Numbered from the stretch's first letter, positions 1 through 22,131 are shown. The stretch is DNA of 52,500 nucleotides from Cristatella mucedo (GCA_009760855.2 WPIO01000016.1:4427501-4480000); one strand, 5' to 3'. Notes: generated by a model from the letters alone, not told the origin. Translations and numbers: made by a program.

Positions 1-66
1 GGCAGCGCATCTCACCACTGGCTGCTGCTGCCGCCGCTGCTGCAGGCATGCCTGGACACTTCTTGA

Positions 67-9626
<9,560 letters not shown>

Positions 9627-11174
9627 CATGCTGGACACGTGACCCTCTGTACAGTGGCATCTTCCAGGATGGTTTCTGTAAGAGCCTAGCTGAGCGAGGA
9701 GGCACACATGCCATCTGCGGTTTACCCGCGGTTCACGTTAGCATCGCACCTCTGGTTGCCATGGTTGTTGGAGTTCGATAGTTGCGATTTCGTGGCTCTC
9801 GTCCATGATGAGATAAGGTTTTTTCCTTCGAGAAAATTAGCCCTCAGCATTGCACTGCATGGTGCTCATAGTCCGCAGCAGCGCTGGTTGTAATGAGTAT
9901 TTATTTTTTATAATGTATGTCTTATTATACCACGAGTTCTGTTGCTACAGTTTTTTCGATGTACAAGTAGCCTGACTGCCTGCTGGTGAACATGGGCGTC
10001 GGCCGTGGCGATGTCACGTTCAATGCCAAACCGGTCGCTTGCACGGATTATGTGACGGTCGCTCCGTCATCGAAGCGCTGTCCAGCATTAAAGAGCTATC
10101 GCTAGCTAAGCCCCGTCTCGTTTCATCTGCAGTCGTTGCTAAGGCAGCCGCTAGATCTATGTCCAAGAAACTCGATAGTCGTATATCAACTTGCTTTTCC
10201 AAAGGAGTGACGGCAACTAGCGCTTTATCGGGGGATGCAATCCAACATTTCTACTTCCAACCACTAGGCTTGGGTACGGCTTGGCTTATTTGGTGCTCAC
10301 CGGCTTCAGCCTGCTCTGTCCTTCTCACTCGGCCGTGCTTCTTGATTGCTGCTCGAATTGCCGGCCCATCGAATGCTTCGAACCAGTCTCCGGTTGCTAC
10401 CGGTTGTTCTCCGGTTGCTACCGTGCGATTGCACCCGTTTGGTCTTCGTGGCTCGGCCGAGGAGTCGTGGGGGGCTAGAGGGGACGCTGGGTGTGAGTAG
10501 TGGGGACGCGATACGATAGAGTAGTATCGGGACATGCCAGGCGGTGGCTGCAGGAGAGAGTACAGAGTCGTTGGGTTAGAATGTGGGAAAGAGAGCTCCC
10601 CGCAGTGCAGATGCTGCGAAAAGAAGAATGCACGTGCTAGCCAACCGTACTAAACAAGCATAGGACGAGGCTGCAAGAGGTGAAGCCATTCAGTAAGGAA
10701 TTATAAAGGAGCGAAGCCACCGTGGGCCTTACGGTCGAAGTAGGAAGTTCCGTGCGTATCCTCTGACCACCCGAGAGTCAGCTTCTTCAACGCCGGTTAA
10801 CACCCAACGACTGGATTTCTGGAGTTATAAAGTCACCATCTGTGGCAGCATTAAGCCCTTCCTGCAGCCAGTTTGCAAATTACTGCGGACATGCGAAGTC
10901 ATTCGTGCGAGCGCCGGGATTTGGCCCGAGATTTCGTGGAAATTGAAAATAGTGGCTATAAAGCCCTCTGCTAAATGTCGAAGAAAAAGCAGTCTCGATG
11001 GGTGTAGTAGTATCGTTAAGACTAGCCTTACACCACATCGGCAACCTAGAGATTGGGCGATCGCTTTTCTGCACGAGGCAGAATTATTTTTCTACGTCTA
11101 GTCCAACGGCAGATGGCGTCCGGTCGCTCTGTATTTTGAAACGATAGTCACTCACTGCGGACGCTTAATGTCTT
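9627..11174. other. ATAT1 3' flank / intergenic, no gene recognised
   Basis: The ATAT1 3' UTR should begin here, but no AATAAA is visible; the nearest variant is ATTAAA at 10,087-10,092. An open frame at 10,039-10,500 has no recognisable domain and is treated as chance. No mobile element was recognised. Confidence 0.5.
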
Positions 11175-13291
11175 TTCTGAATGTCTGCAATCACCGTCCA
11201 CTCCCCTTCTTACGTATTCTATAGAAACGTTGTTGAATCACAGATGCACAAACCAAAAATGCTGATGACAATAAACCGTCTCCTCAACCATTCCGAGATT
11301 AGCTCCTTACCTTATGATCCTTGTGATGATCTAGCCGATCGCTTCTCTCGATTCTTTGTGCAGAAGATAGACAGAATCAGGGAATCCATCCCTGCGATTA
11401 CAACCTCCCCACTAGAATGCTGTTCCTGTCCCTAATTATTATTATTAACTGGCTGCACCTCAATGTCTGCATTTAAGCAGGTCACTAGTGATCTCGTCCT
11501 GAAGTTCGTATCTCAATCAAAGAAGACAACAAGTCCTCTAGACCCTATTCCCACTGTCCTGCTCCTACGTTGTATTGATCTGCTGCTGCCATGCATAACT
11601 AACATCATTAATATGTCATTAGCCTCAGGTCATGTCCCAGCACCTTTCAAAAAAGCTGTAGTCAGGCCACTTCTCAAGAAAGCGACACTAGATCAAGAGA
11701 ACTTAAGCAACTATCGCCCAGTCTCCCTTCTACCATTCCTATCAAAGACACTGGAACAGGTCGGGGCAGACCAGCTGAACTCATATATCGAAGCCTCACA
11801 CCTTGCTAGTAAGTTCCAGTCTGGCTTTAGAGCTAATCACTCCACAGAGTCAGCATTGCTTAGGGTGTACAACGACCTACTTAGGAATGCAGAGATGGGT
11901 AGAGTGTCTCTGCTTGTTTTGCTCGATCTTCCGGCAGCTTTTGATACCATCGATCACAAAGTTCTTCTAGAGCGCCTCTCATCTCGCCTGGACATCACTG
12001 GCACTGCTCTGCAGTGGTTCAGGTCCCATCTCAGTGGGAGACTCCAGAGTATTGATGTGAATGGACAAAGATCATCTGAAGTACCTCTGAAATATGGTGT
12101 ACCTCAGGGCTCCGTTCTAGGTCCGGTTCTTTTCACGGTGTATACTCTCCCTCTTGCTGATGTGATTGCCAAGCACAGTCTAGGCTTTCACTTTTATGCG
12201 GATGACACTCAGTTGTACCTTAGCTTTGATCCCTCCCAGCCTTCGAGCACCTCAAATTCTCTCAACTCGCTTCATGCATTGATGACATCCGCACATGGAT
12301 GGCAGAAAATTTCCTAAAATCAAACGATGATAAAGCTAACTTGATAGTTATGGGCAAACCAAGTGTGATTCAGAGATTGGAAAGGCTGACTCTCAAAATT
12401 GGCTCTGCCAGCATATCTCCTGTCGAATCAGCTCGAAATCTAGGTGTCATATTCCAAAGCGACCTCTCGTTAGACGACCATATCAGCTCCACAGTCAAAT
12501 CTGCCTATTTTCAGCTTCATTACATTGCTAAAATTCAGGCTTGTTTAGATAAAGAGACCACGTCCAAGTTGGTCCATGCATTCGTGACATCCCGTCTCGA
12601 CTTCTGCAACTCACTGCTTACTGGCCTACCAGCATGTGCGATCAGGCGATTGCAGCTGGTGCAAAACTCGGCAGCTCGGCTTGTCTGTCGTGAGCGTCGC
12701 AGTTGCCACATTACTCCACTTCTCGCCGATCTGCACTGGCTACCAGTGCAGCAACGGATTGACTTCAAGGTTTTGTTGCTCACCTTCAGGTCCCTTCATT
12801 CTATGGCTCCAGCCTATCTCTCCGATATACTCCCCCATCAGGCCAAGCATCGTACCACCCGTTTTTCGGAATCCAACAGTCTACAAATACCTTGTACAAA
12901 CCTTAAATCCTTTGGAGAACGTGCATTTAGTTCATATGCTCCCAAAGCTTGGAACTCCCTCCCGACCTGCGTCAGAACATCCCCTGACCTGACCACATTT
13001 AAAAGAAACTTAAAAACACACTTATTTAGGACAGCATTTAGTGGGTCCCTGTGATTCGTCCTTGATGTGCTTATGCGTGCTGACACTGTGCCTGCTGCCA
13101 CTAACCACATTTGCATGCTGACCCTGTGCATGTCACCCCTAACCATATTATTCATTTTATTTGTTTTTCAAGCACGATTTTACTTACCATTCAATTGCAT
13201 TTCCCTTTGCAGCAAATGTAAAGCGTCTAGAAAGAGATTAAGTTCACTGAGAGCGCTTTATCAAGTGCATTATTATTATTATTAATACCAC
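11175..13291 (+). mobile_element. L2-B non-LTR retrotransposon, nearly intact RT region
   Basis: This copy holds the linker, a full reverse-transcriptase domain, the C-terminal domain and the 3' UTR. It ends in the diagnostic L2 tail: GTAAAGCG, then AAGTTC, then GCGCTTTATC and a short (ATT)n run at 13,266-13,285. The apurinic-like endonuclease expected upstream is absent, so it is 5' truncated. Several other fragments in the window are copies of this family. Confidence 0.9.
11181..13054 (+). pseudogene. L2-B reverse transcriptase, one stop and one frameshift
   Basis: The frame is open from 11,181 apart from a TAA at 11,433-11,435 and an adjacent ATT run with a TAA, then open 11,463-12,317. 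A single-base loss near 12,280 shifts it to the frame that runs 12,299-13,054. Motifs in order: TSPLDPIPT, NYRPVSLLPFLSKTLEQV (11,709), FQSGFRANHSTESALLRV, AAFDTIDHKVLLERL, YGVPQGSVLGPVLF, FYADDTQLYLSF (catalytic YADD at 12,195-12,206), LDFCNSLLTGLPACAIRRL and APKAWNSLP. Its ancestor encoded a working RT. Confidence 0.9.
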
Positions 13292-16009
13292 CACATATAC
13301 CTCCGGCAGGAAGTGGCCTTGCAGGCCTTTTAGGGTATCCGCTGCTGATAGTCTGCTAGCGATAGATCATCGCTACAGCCGACAGATGGCTAAATTCTTT
13401 CCTGGATTTTAAGACTAACCAAGCTGCCACTTCACTTAAGCTGTAATTGTTGATGGAATTTTGTGTAGGCTTCGCCAGAGCAGAACTTTAATACTACGGC
13501 CTACGGAGGACCTCGGACTATTTGTTAGCCTACTTAAGTGGTGCCAGTAGCCCCTAATCCTAAATAGCGTGCACATAGTAATACTGGCCTTTGAGATCGT
13601 CTTCTGAATTATTTTTTATAAAGTCAAGTGGTCCTCAAAAAAGTAATAAAGCAGGTGGCGAACTCCTGACAATAGTGGCAGCGCTGCTGCACTCCCCCTG
13701 ATTACGTCGCCATGTCCTCGTTCCAGCTATTTAATGAGCGGTATTCGGTGACGAGAACTTGAAGAAATGCTACTGACATTTAGGAACTAGCTTCTGGCAG
13801 ACACTGGTGCTGACTACACACATTGTCTGCCAGACAGGTTGCCTGCAGGATGAGATAGAGTCTGCAGGACTTGAGTTCAGTTTCCTAATCGTTGCCAACA
13901 ACTCTTAGAATTAGACCAGCAGCAGCAGGCCACGTTTCCTAATTTTCACCAGAAAGCTCTTTTCCGTAGCGCTACACCAGTTTTGTTCTTTTAAAACTAG
14001 CTGCAGCATTCTCAGCTGAAGATTTGAGCAGTCTGAACCACGCCGATCAACGCCACGCCTGTTCGGTGCACGACTTTTTGGCGATTCCCGCAACACATTT
14101 TTTCTCGGTGTAGGAAAAAGCTGCGGAGTCTTTTTGGTATCGTTCGCCCTTTCGCGCACGTTCGCAGTGCACTTCAGTCCACCGCCGCGCCGCCTGCACC
14201 AGTAAATCAGAAAATGCCCTCCCCCCCCCCGTCCGCCCTCAGCCGCCCAGGTGCACGACACCGAAATCTACTAAAACGGCGGCGTACTAAATCGGCCAGA
14301 CTATGACTGACCGACATTCGCGGTTCCTGGATTGTAACGGCTAGGAAACGATTATGCGGTAATCGCTGCCAGAGGCGGCATACAAGCCGACGCCATGAGA
14401 TACATACTGGAGTTGCCGCTTTCATAGTTGACCTAGGCATTTGAGTTAACTCGAACTCTAGGCCACCGAGCCGTCGGTGTACGTCATGACCGCTATTGAA
14501 CGCCAGTTACCATCCATTGCTGTCCGCATACGTGCGTGTATTGGTGCTGCTCGTTCGCTAGCCGTGCTACAACTATCAGGCGTCGCCGGAATCCGTCAAG
14601 CGTCGGCTGAGACTAGCACCGTTTCGAGCATTGGGTTTGCGGCTTAGCTCCGTCCCGACGTGGAAGCCACACACTACGTTTGCAGCAAACACACCAACTC
14701 AATCCACGGCAAATCCACAAAAACACACCTGGCCCTGTGGCGAGAAGCTCAATTTACGACCAGTTATTATTATTATTAGTATTGATCATATATGTCTATA
14801 CACATCAACGAAAATAGGAAATTTTTTTAATTTATCACTTTATAAAATAATTTACTCTTTCGAAGCTCTCCGTTAAACGTGCACCCACGGAATTTTCCGG
14901 CATTTCGCATTCGCTTTCTCACATGCGGCACGTGGCAAGGCCATGAGCCACTTCCACGATCCAGCATTATTTACCGAGAGCAGAGAGCACAAATCCACCA
15001 GACCATGGGCTTCGCGAAGCTCCAGTTTTGACTGCATTTAAAACTGGATTGTGCCGCCTGTGGGAACAGCAAATGTTGCCTCTCAGGGCAAACACATTCT
15101 GCTGCAATGCACGCAATCGATCGACTACTGCTGGGTCGACTCCACAAACCATAGCAATCTACTTGGAATCAGCCTCACCAATGTGCAATCACGATTGCAT
15201 GGTGAGCTGAGCAATGATTCCAGAGTATCCATCAAACTTTTCGGTGACACGCGGAAGCGGATTACTCATATCGGCTGCCCAATGACCTGATCACGCGGCC
15301 GCCGAACCCTGTGGGTTGCTTTCATTACTGTTGATCAAGTTTTAATTTATTATTGATAAAATTAATTAATTAAATTAATTTTTAATTGACAGATATCTTT
15401 TGTATAGCCCCCTTTGAGATCCAAATGTCTATGCGGGCGCATCGAAAGTCGGTACGAGGGAGTCATTAACCAAGAGCTGATGCAAAGCAAGGTATCGTGC
15501 TTGGACGAGCATTCAAAAGCTCACAAGAAGAAACTCGTGGGTGGTCGCTAGTTAATCGAACTCCTGGTTATTAATGTGCTTGCTGGATCATGCACTAGTA
15601 GGAGAGAAAAGCTTGTAATAAAAATGGCTACTTCGTTGTGACTCAGGGAGAGCTGAACGGAACAGATGCATCTTTAGCTGAGACCTAAATTACACTAATT
15701 CAATGAAAGCGGTGGACGACAGACGTCGGAAGTGAGTTCCCGGCTTTCGGTACACGTGAAGTGAAGGCCCGACCACCCATAAATTTCAATTTAATGCTCG
15801 AGGAACGGAGACGAACTCGAGAGCCGAGGAGTAGATGGTAAGGGAACACAAAATCTGGGCAACACAAAAACATGTTGAACCAACTTTACGTCTAGCAAGG
15901 CACCAAGTTCAGCAGTTGCTATTCAGAAGTCTCTTCTGTGCAGTTATTGAAGTTTCTAAAGCGTAAGCTAGCATCTGTATGTTACAGACTTGGCTACGAC
16001 AGTTGCGTA
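13292..16009. other. Repeat-poor stretch, no gene recognised
   Basis: The composition is mixed. There is a poly-C run at 14,221-14,231, a short TTA run at 14,764-14,778 and an AT-rich block with AATTAATT repeats at 15,335-15,390. Open frames are short and without recognisable motifs. Confidence 0.5.
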
Positions 16010-16222
16010 ATAACAATGTATTTGTTGTAAGACCCTCAGAGAACCCACTCTCTTTCTAGACACTTTGCATTTGCTGCAAAGGAAGCATGATTGAATGGTT
16101 AATGGTCGTTTGCTCAATGGCAGCAGGTATAGCATGGCTACAGATGGCATGCACAGGGTCAGCATGAAAATGTGGTCAGTGGCAGCATGCAACAGTGTGT
16201 CAGCACGCATCAGCACAAGCTA
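16010..16222 (-). mobile_element. L2-B 3' UTR fragment
   Basis: The reverse strand matches the last ~200 bp of L2-B: cgtgctgacac, catgctgaccctgtgcat, then GCAAATGCAAAGTGTCTAGA and the AGAGGG tail. The terminal (ATT)n is eroded. Confidence 0.82.
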
Positions 16223-16527
16223 CGCAACACCCGCCTGCGGGAATACTGCGGGAAAACGCGGCTCCATGAGAAGCAAAGAGAGCAATGAGAACGTACAGTC
16301 CACAAACTGCTGCTCGTACGTCGATCAGGGCGAAGGCGCACGCTGCGCCACTGCGCTCAGTGACTTACAAGAGTCTCATTGTATTTCTCGTGCTGCAGTC
16401 TGAGTGCAGCAGGAAGCACCACGTTCCTGCATGCTGCATGCCTGCATGCCTGCATGCCGTAGTTAGACTACTTATACGTGAGCTTGCCCGACAGATGTGC
16501 TTCGCATTCCTGCTATCGCGGTCAATA

Positions 16528-16705
16528 GTGAGCCGTGATGGCACACTAGGTAAGGCGGTTGCTTTTCACGACTTCGGTCCCGATGTCGTGGGTTCGATTC
16601 CTGCGGCGGGCGATCCCTTATCGCTACTGCAAGCGGTGGTGAAAGCCGTGAGGGCTCTTCTATCGCTATACAAAAAGAGGCTGCTAAATCAGCTAGGAAT
16701 TTTGT
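16528..16705 (+). mobile_element. SINE-1, tRNA-derived, first of a tandem pair
   Basis: The RNA polymerase III A box TGGCACACTAGG (16,539-16,550) matches the tRNA consensus with one change. The B box GGTTCGATTCC (16,591-16,601) is canonical. The body continues with the atcgctatacaaaa motif and ends at AAATCAGCTAG. The tRNA fold is not intact, so this is a SINE and not a tRNA gene. Confidence 0.85.
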
Positions 16706-16770
16706 AATAGCCGCGTCCCGATGCCGGCCATCGGAACACGAGTGACTGACTGTTGCAGGAAGCTAAAGCG

Positions 16771-16952
16771 GTGAGCCGTGATGGCACGCTAGGTAAGGCG
16801 GTTGCTTTCACTACCTCTGCCCCGAGGTGGGGGGGGGGTTCGATTCCTGCGGTGGGCGATTCTTTATCGCCACTGCAAGCGGTGGTGATAGCCGTAAAGG
16901 GTCTTCTGTCGCTATACAAAAGAGGCTGTTTAATCAGCTAGATTTTTTTTTA
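16771..16952 (+). mobile_element. SINE-1, second of a tandem pair
   Basis: It begins gtgagccgtgatggcacgc and is near-identical to the copy 66 bp upstream over its full length. The region before the B box has a run of nine G (16,832-16,840). It ends in AATCAGCTAG plus a T run. Confidence 0.85.
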
Positions 16953-17702
16953 AAGCAGACTGTACGAACGGCCCCTCCTTAGGAGTACCTGCACCGGCAG
17001 ACATTTCAATACGACTGAGGGCAGAGGTTGCGAAGTTTTTCCTTTTTTTATCAACTACAGGTAGGCAACGATTTATGCAGGGACTCGTAGAGTCGGCTCC
17101 CGGTTATTTCAAATGGCCGCACCGCTGAACGCTGCCGTCTACCACGGGACTGAGCGACGCCTCTGTGAGTGGGAGACAATTCTGCTATGATAATAGTTGG
17201 TTACCGTAGGTAACTGTTTGAGTAGCTCTTCTCTTCTCTATCTCTTCACGATTGAGCGGGATAAGCAGGTCAAAGCAGCCAGTCAAGCGACAGCGAAGAT
17301 ATTTTTGTAGGAAAAATGTACATTAGACGTTCGGGTCGGGACTCTAGTGCAAAATTAGCCGACTAATTATTTAGATGTAAATACTCGAGCTCGCATTGGG
17401 GTACATCCACGTCCCACCGCGTGACTTGGGACAACTCAGTTTCGGCAATCCTTAGACGTTTTCCTACTCCGAAGCGATTCCAAGCTATGCGGACGAATAC
17501 ATGGAATTCGTTCTTACCTCAATCCAGTCAAGAGTTAATGACCGACATTGAGAATCATCTGGAATATAAGAGAGGTCTTATGAAGCAAATTGCACAACAG
17601 CTCCACACAGCATTAGCTGGACCGCGTGAATAGTCTTTGGCGTGCTAACGCAGGCGGCGACTCTGACATCGCTTATCACTAATCATTCACATGCTTCAAT
17701 TT
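16953..17702. other. Unique-looking DNA, one unexplained short ORF
   Basis: There are no repeats I recognise. A 70-codon frame at 17,421-17,633 has ordinary, non-repetitive composition (ELMTDIENHLEYKRGLMKQI) but no known family, and no clear splice signals. Confidence 0.4.
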
Positions 17703-17853
17703 TTTTATTAAATAAATAAAATTCATTTATATAGCGCCCTAATGGAATTTAATCTGTATTCAGGTGCTTGACATGCTACGGGGCTCGAACCCACGATCTC
17801 GGCCACGCCTTGGTCAGGGCAAGCACCTTAATCACTGGCCAAACCAGCGACGC
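17703..17853 (-). mobile_element. SINE-2 (tRNA head, L2 tail)
   Basis: Read on the reverse strand: tggtttggccagtgattaagg (A-box region), gtgggttcgagcccc (B box), then cacctgaatacagattaa and GGGCGCTATATAAATGAA. The 3' part matches the L2-B 3' terminus. Almost full length. Confidence 0.85.
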
Positions 17854-19275
17854 AAACTTCAACAAGGCTTCAACAGGTCCATCAGGTCTGTAAACCAGAT
17901 CAAAGAGTAAACAGTTCATACTCGCACAATATGCCGTAATGTCATATTCATCACTAATTCTGCTACGTAGCCAGACAGTCTGTTAATAATTTATAACAGG
18001 GGTCGGGAACTTTCTAAATAGCACATTAAAAAAATTAAGTATTAATGATTTAAAATGAGATGAGAATTCTTCGATAATAGAGAACGACCGAGTGGTTTTT
18101 TGAGGCACCTCGTCAAAACTTTGCGTCACGAGTGGGTGCGAGCCACTGACCTGGAAGTCACGTGACACGGAAATAACTAGTCAAGTGCTTTAATCGATTA
18201 AGCTATCGAGTCGATGGTTTTGTGGACCTCAATACAAGACTTGGAGCCTTGAGTTTAATCTTCATGCAATGCGTGAGCCAAATCCTGGTGTAATGAAAGG
18301 TGAGCATTTGAAATCGCACTTGGGTGCTGAGATGCAATCATCATGTCTTCTGCGGTCCCTAGATAGAGGCTGCACCGGCTTCTCGAGTGTCTCCCCCCTT
18401 CTTTTTCTCTTAATAGCAACAATACATTTTATGACACAACAACAGGATTGAATGTTTCTCGGAACTTCATGTTTGCTGCAAAATATTTCAGCTTAATTTT
18501 AATGTCAATTGGGAAATGCTGTGATGTCAGTCGGTAACAATTACCAAGCTTCAGGAGCACAGAAATTCAAGGCATTACCTGGGAACGATTTTTTAGGCTA
18601 CTTTTTCTACCAATTTCTTCAACTTGTGATCAATGACAAAGTTCAGCACCCACTTGCTAACAATCAAAATTTGCTAATATGGTCTGCTTCCTTTGGATTA
18701 TGTCAAAGAACAGGAATTTTTAGATGAGTGCACGACGAGCTGAAGCACTGAGTTTACGCCCACCCCTCAAGCATCAGCTTCGACTCAGCCTCTTACTGTA
18801 CTACAACACATTGTAGGAATGATTGTACTAGTAAGCGTTTCTGTTTTTAACTCCACAAAGCCATATGGACCAAGGTGTTCTTAGAGCAGACTCAGCACGC
18901 TCAGAGCCTCAGTGGACTTCAAGCGCCTTGAAAGAGGTCCAATTGGCTTGGTGATGAAAACGGGATAATGTTGATGCTAGAATCCTGTATGACAGCGGAG
19001 GTAGACAACATATTTTCAGCGTACTCAATATACTTGTCTTGTTTGCAAGCATACATAGAGATATAAATAAATTCATATATATTTATTTATTTATTGGCTG
19101 AGCACAAGTCCGTCAGTTTTTATTTTTCGTTACACTAAAACCGGCATCCAAGCTCCCATCTTTTTAACCTTGTTCACCGACTCCTTGCGGCAAAAAGTAT
19201 CTTGTAGTCGCAATTTATTTACTCGGCCAATACCCGTGTGGTTTGGCGTTCATTTTTCTTCAAAAGTGTGTTCAG
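17854..19275. other. AT-rich stretch, no gene recognised
   Basis: AT-rich DNA with short ORFs only and a TATTTATTTATT run at 19,080-19,094. I see no coding or mobile signature. Confidence 0.45.
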
Positions 19276-19437
19276 ACGTACGGGTAATTGACTTGTATAG
19301 CACTCTAAGAGCACTGAATCTCTATCCAGGTGCTTCACATATGATGACGTGCTTGAGCCCACGACATCGGTCGCCTAAGGCAAGCGCCTTGACCTCGGTC
19401 GTTATAGATGAGCACCTTGACCCCTGGGCTAAACCTG
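19276..19437 (-). mobile_element. SINE-2, diverged copy
   Basis: The reverse strand matches SINE-2: the A-box side is at 19,437-19,410, gtgggctcaagc at the B box, then aagcacctggatagagatt and the TAGAGTGCTATACAAG tail. There are several indels; about 20 bp extra lie between the A and B boxes. Confidence 0.7.
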
Positions 19438-19861
19438 GGGGCGGTAAAACATCAAACGAAAACACACAACCAAACGATTGAACTGTTCTGCCAATTAGCA
19501 AGCATTTATGCCATAATCTGTTTGGCAGTATCTCCGTAGATAATTGTAACTAAAGTGTTGTGGACTAGATGAGTCATATTGTGACCACTTTTTACAACGT
19601 CCCACTACGCCGCACCAACGTAACGTAATCGATGCATGACAGACCTGTTGGGCTAAATAATGTTGAAAAAACAGGTTACTCTGTTCAAACTAACAACAAG
19701 GAAACAATTATTGCTCGTACGTTATATTAACAGTCACTTGCACCAATCTTAATAAATGTATAGCACTTTCATACAGAATTAACGAGGAGTACACAGGAGT
19801 ACATTAGATTTCAGTGGATTTCGGTAATTCGTCGCATCCCACTTAACCGGATTATCTTTTA

Positions 19862-20672
19862 TCTCCGTCTATAGCTCCACGAAGCCACAAAGACTGTGTG
19901 GGTGTTACGCGGGAGAGTTTTCTGTAGCGAACTCACAGCTTAAGCGGCTTTCGGTTCGAATGTGGTAGCCAACAGATTTCGTCTCACGAAACAAAGAGAA
20001 AGTGGGAAGCATAGCAGAGTCAGGAGAGCAGTTGAGGTAGTGAGTGGCATGGAAGCAGCAGCTCAGGACCTAGAAAGGATGAGCCATAGTCGGCAGCAGG
20101 AGAGTAATTGTCGTAGTGCAAGAATCGTGGAAGCAAGCTCCACTGTCTAGGACATGCAGAGCTAAAGCTTCTGTCGCCAAGGGTCTTAAGCGGAGGAATG
20201 GAAAAGCTAATTCATTGTCCATACAGGACCTGAGGGCACGAGGAGGCTGAAACTGGTGCAGCAGTTCAGCTAGGTATGGAGGAGCCAAGTCGTGGCGGGC
20301 CTTGTGGGTAAGAACTTTGCTCTGAATCCGTTGGTCAACCGGCAGCCGCCCTAGCTCTTTTAGCTAAGGAGACGCGTTGTCCAACCTCTGGGACTTGAAA
20401 ACTAACCTTGATGCCATATTCAAAGCCATCTGTAGTGGCTTAGTTGCTTTTTTTGGTAGCCCAACCAAAAGGGAATTACAATAATCAAGCCGAGATAGAA
20501 CTAATGAGATATTTAAATTTTTTGCCAGCCACCGTGGAAGACAGTTCCCTTATCTTAGATAGGGATCGGACGTGATGGCTAGCTGTAGAAGCAGTCTTCT
20601 GAATGAAGCTTTTAAAATTGAGGCAGCCGTCGAAAATGACACCTACATTTCGGACATTTAGTCAATTGTGAG
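19862..20672 (-). mobile_element. LINE-A, 5'-truncated copy
   Basis: The reverse strand carries the C-terminal RT region from SCLNFKSFIQKT (about 20,620) through LSRLDYCN (20,500) and LAPPYLAELLHQFQ (20,285) to the 3' UTR ending at 19,862. Frameshifts are present. It collinearly matches 7,960-8,760. Confidence 0.87.
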
Positions 20673-20764
20673 ACTGTCTATTCCGGGAAAACTCATCTCG
20701 ATGACGGCTTGAATTTAAACAAACTTATCCAGCTACTGCTGCAATTGATTGAAATTCATTCGCT

Positions 20765-20798
<34 letters not shown>

Positions 20799-21423
20799 CC
20801 CTTTATCTCACTCTGTAAAATTTTTCAAGAATGTATTCGGCTAGCCGGAGCTAAGTGTCCCACTCTCAGCTCCGTGGTTTCCATTGGCTCCATCTCTTTA
20901 ATTCTGTTTCGGGAAGGCTGCTAAAAGTTTCATTAATCCTGTAGCGCTGATCTTAAGCATGGCTACTAGGTTGATCTCCAATTCAAAAGGTCTATTCACG
21001 TCTCTCTTTGGTCTAGGACGTGTGGTGGCTCTCGGTGAAACAGTGGATCAACTTTACAAATTCTGAGTCTACCCTCGCAGCCCATCAAGACCGACACGCC
21101 TGCGCTCTCGCCCCTTGCCTCTTCGCCAGTCAGTCACGCCTCTTTTCCTGCCACGCCCCTTCCCACCACGCCTAGCTCAACCGCTACAGCGGCTTTGATC
21201 GCAGCAATAGCCTCTCAGAACAATAAACTACCTGCTAATTTAATTCGCTTACGAGGTTCGCTGACGACAGCCACTTTTTCTGCGCAGGTCCATTGACTTT
21301 TTATCTACAGACTTTGGACAACACTTTTCTTTTCAGAAGTCATATACAAAAACGTGCACCAGTCTCATGCTGCCCAGTGTGCCACTTTCCTTTCAAGCCG
21401 CCCTCAGCTGCCCTCATATGGGT

Positions 21424-21426
<3 letters not shown>
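20673..21426. other. Unassigned DNA with a short CT array
   Basis: It contains poly-C plus (CT)13 at 20,764-20,799 and a pyrimidine-rich CACGCC-repeated patch near 21,095-21,185. No gene was identified. Confidence 0.5.
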
Positions 21427-21499
<73 letters not shown>

Positions 21500-21720
21500 T
21501 CTCTCTCTCTCTCTCTCTCGCTCTCTCTCTCTCGCTCGCTTACTCTGTCTGTCTCGCTTGCTCGGTCTCTGTCTGTCTTTGTGACGGCCTGCCTCCCTCT
21601 CGCCCGCCCGCCCGCCCGTCAGTCCGTCCCTGTCAGTCTGTCTGTCTGTCCGTCCATCCGTCCGTCCGTACGTCTGTCTGTCTGTCAGTCTGTCTGTCCG
21701 TCTGTCTCTCTTTCTCACTC
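21427..21720. repeat. Compound (CT)n / (GTCT)n / (GTCC)n array
   Basis: A pure CT run grades into CTCG-interrupted CT, then into tetranucleotides GCCC, GTCT and GTCC. The open frames here translate as Ser-Leu or Arg-Glu repeats and are artefacts. Confidence 0.95.
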
Positions 21721-22063
21721 ACTGCCATGCGAAGCGACCACTGATACACGCCGGCCTCGTACCTCGCACCAACTCAAATTGCTTAGGCTTTGAAGCACAA
21801 GAGTGAAGATTTTTTAAAACTCTATTTGTACGGTGGTGGAATTCCGACGGATAGTCGAGAGCCTCGAAAGGTATCATTAAAGCCGCACGATCACGTGCCT
21901 GCTGTGTACGTGCACTCGAGCCTCGGTCTAGGCACCGCTGGCTCGTCCCCCTAAGGGTAACGTCCCCACGACAGAAACACGAGCGAGCAGAGGACAGAGT
22001 CAGCAACGGACCCCATTGTATGCCCACCATTACAGACGACCCCCAAAGAGCTTGTATATCTAA

Positions 22064-22070
<7 letters not shown>

Positions 22071-22130
<60 letters not shown>
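22071..22130. repeat. (TG)30 microsatellite
   Basis: Thirty uninterrupted TG units, preceded by a short TATATA. Confidence 0.97.

Positions 22131-22131
<1 letters not shown>

Noticed and set aside
16528-16610. Functional tRNA gene
   Set aside because: A and B boxes are present, but acceptor stem and anticodon arm do not form and the sequence continues into a repeated SINE body.
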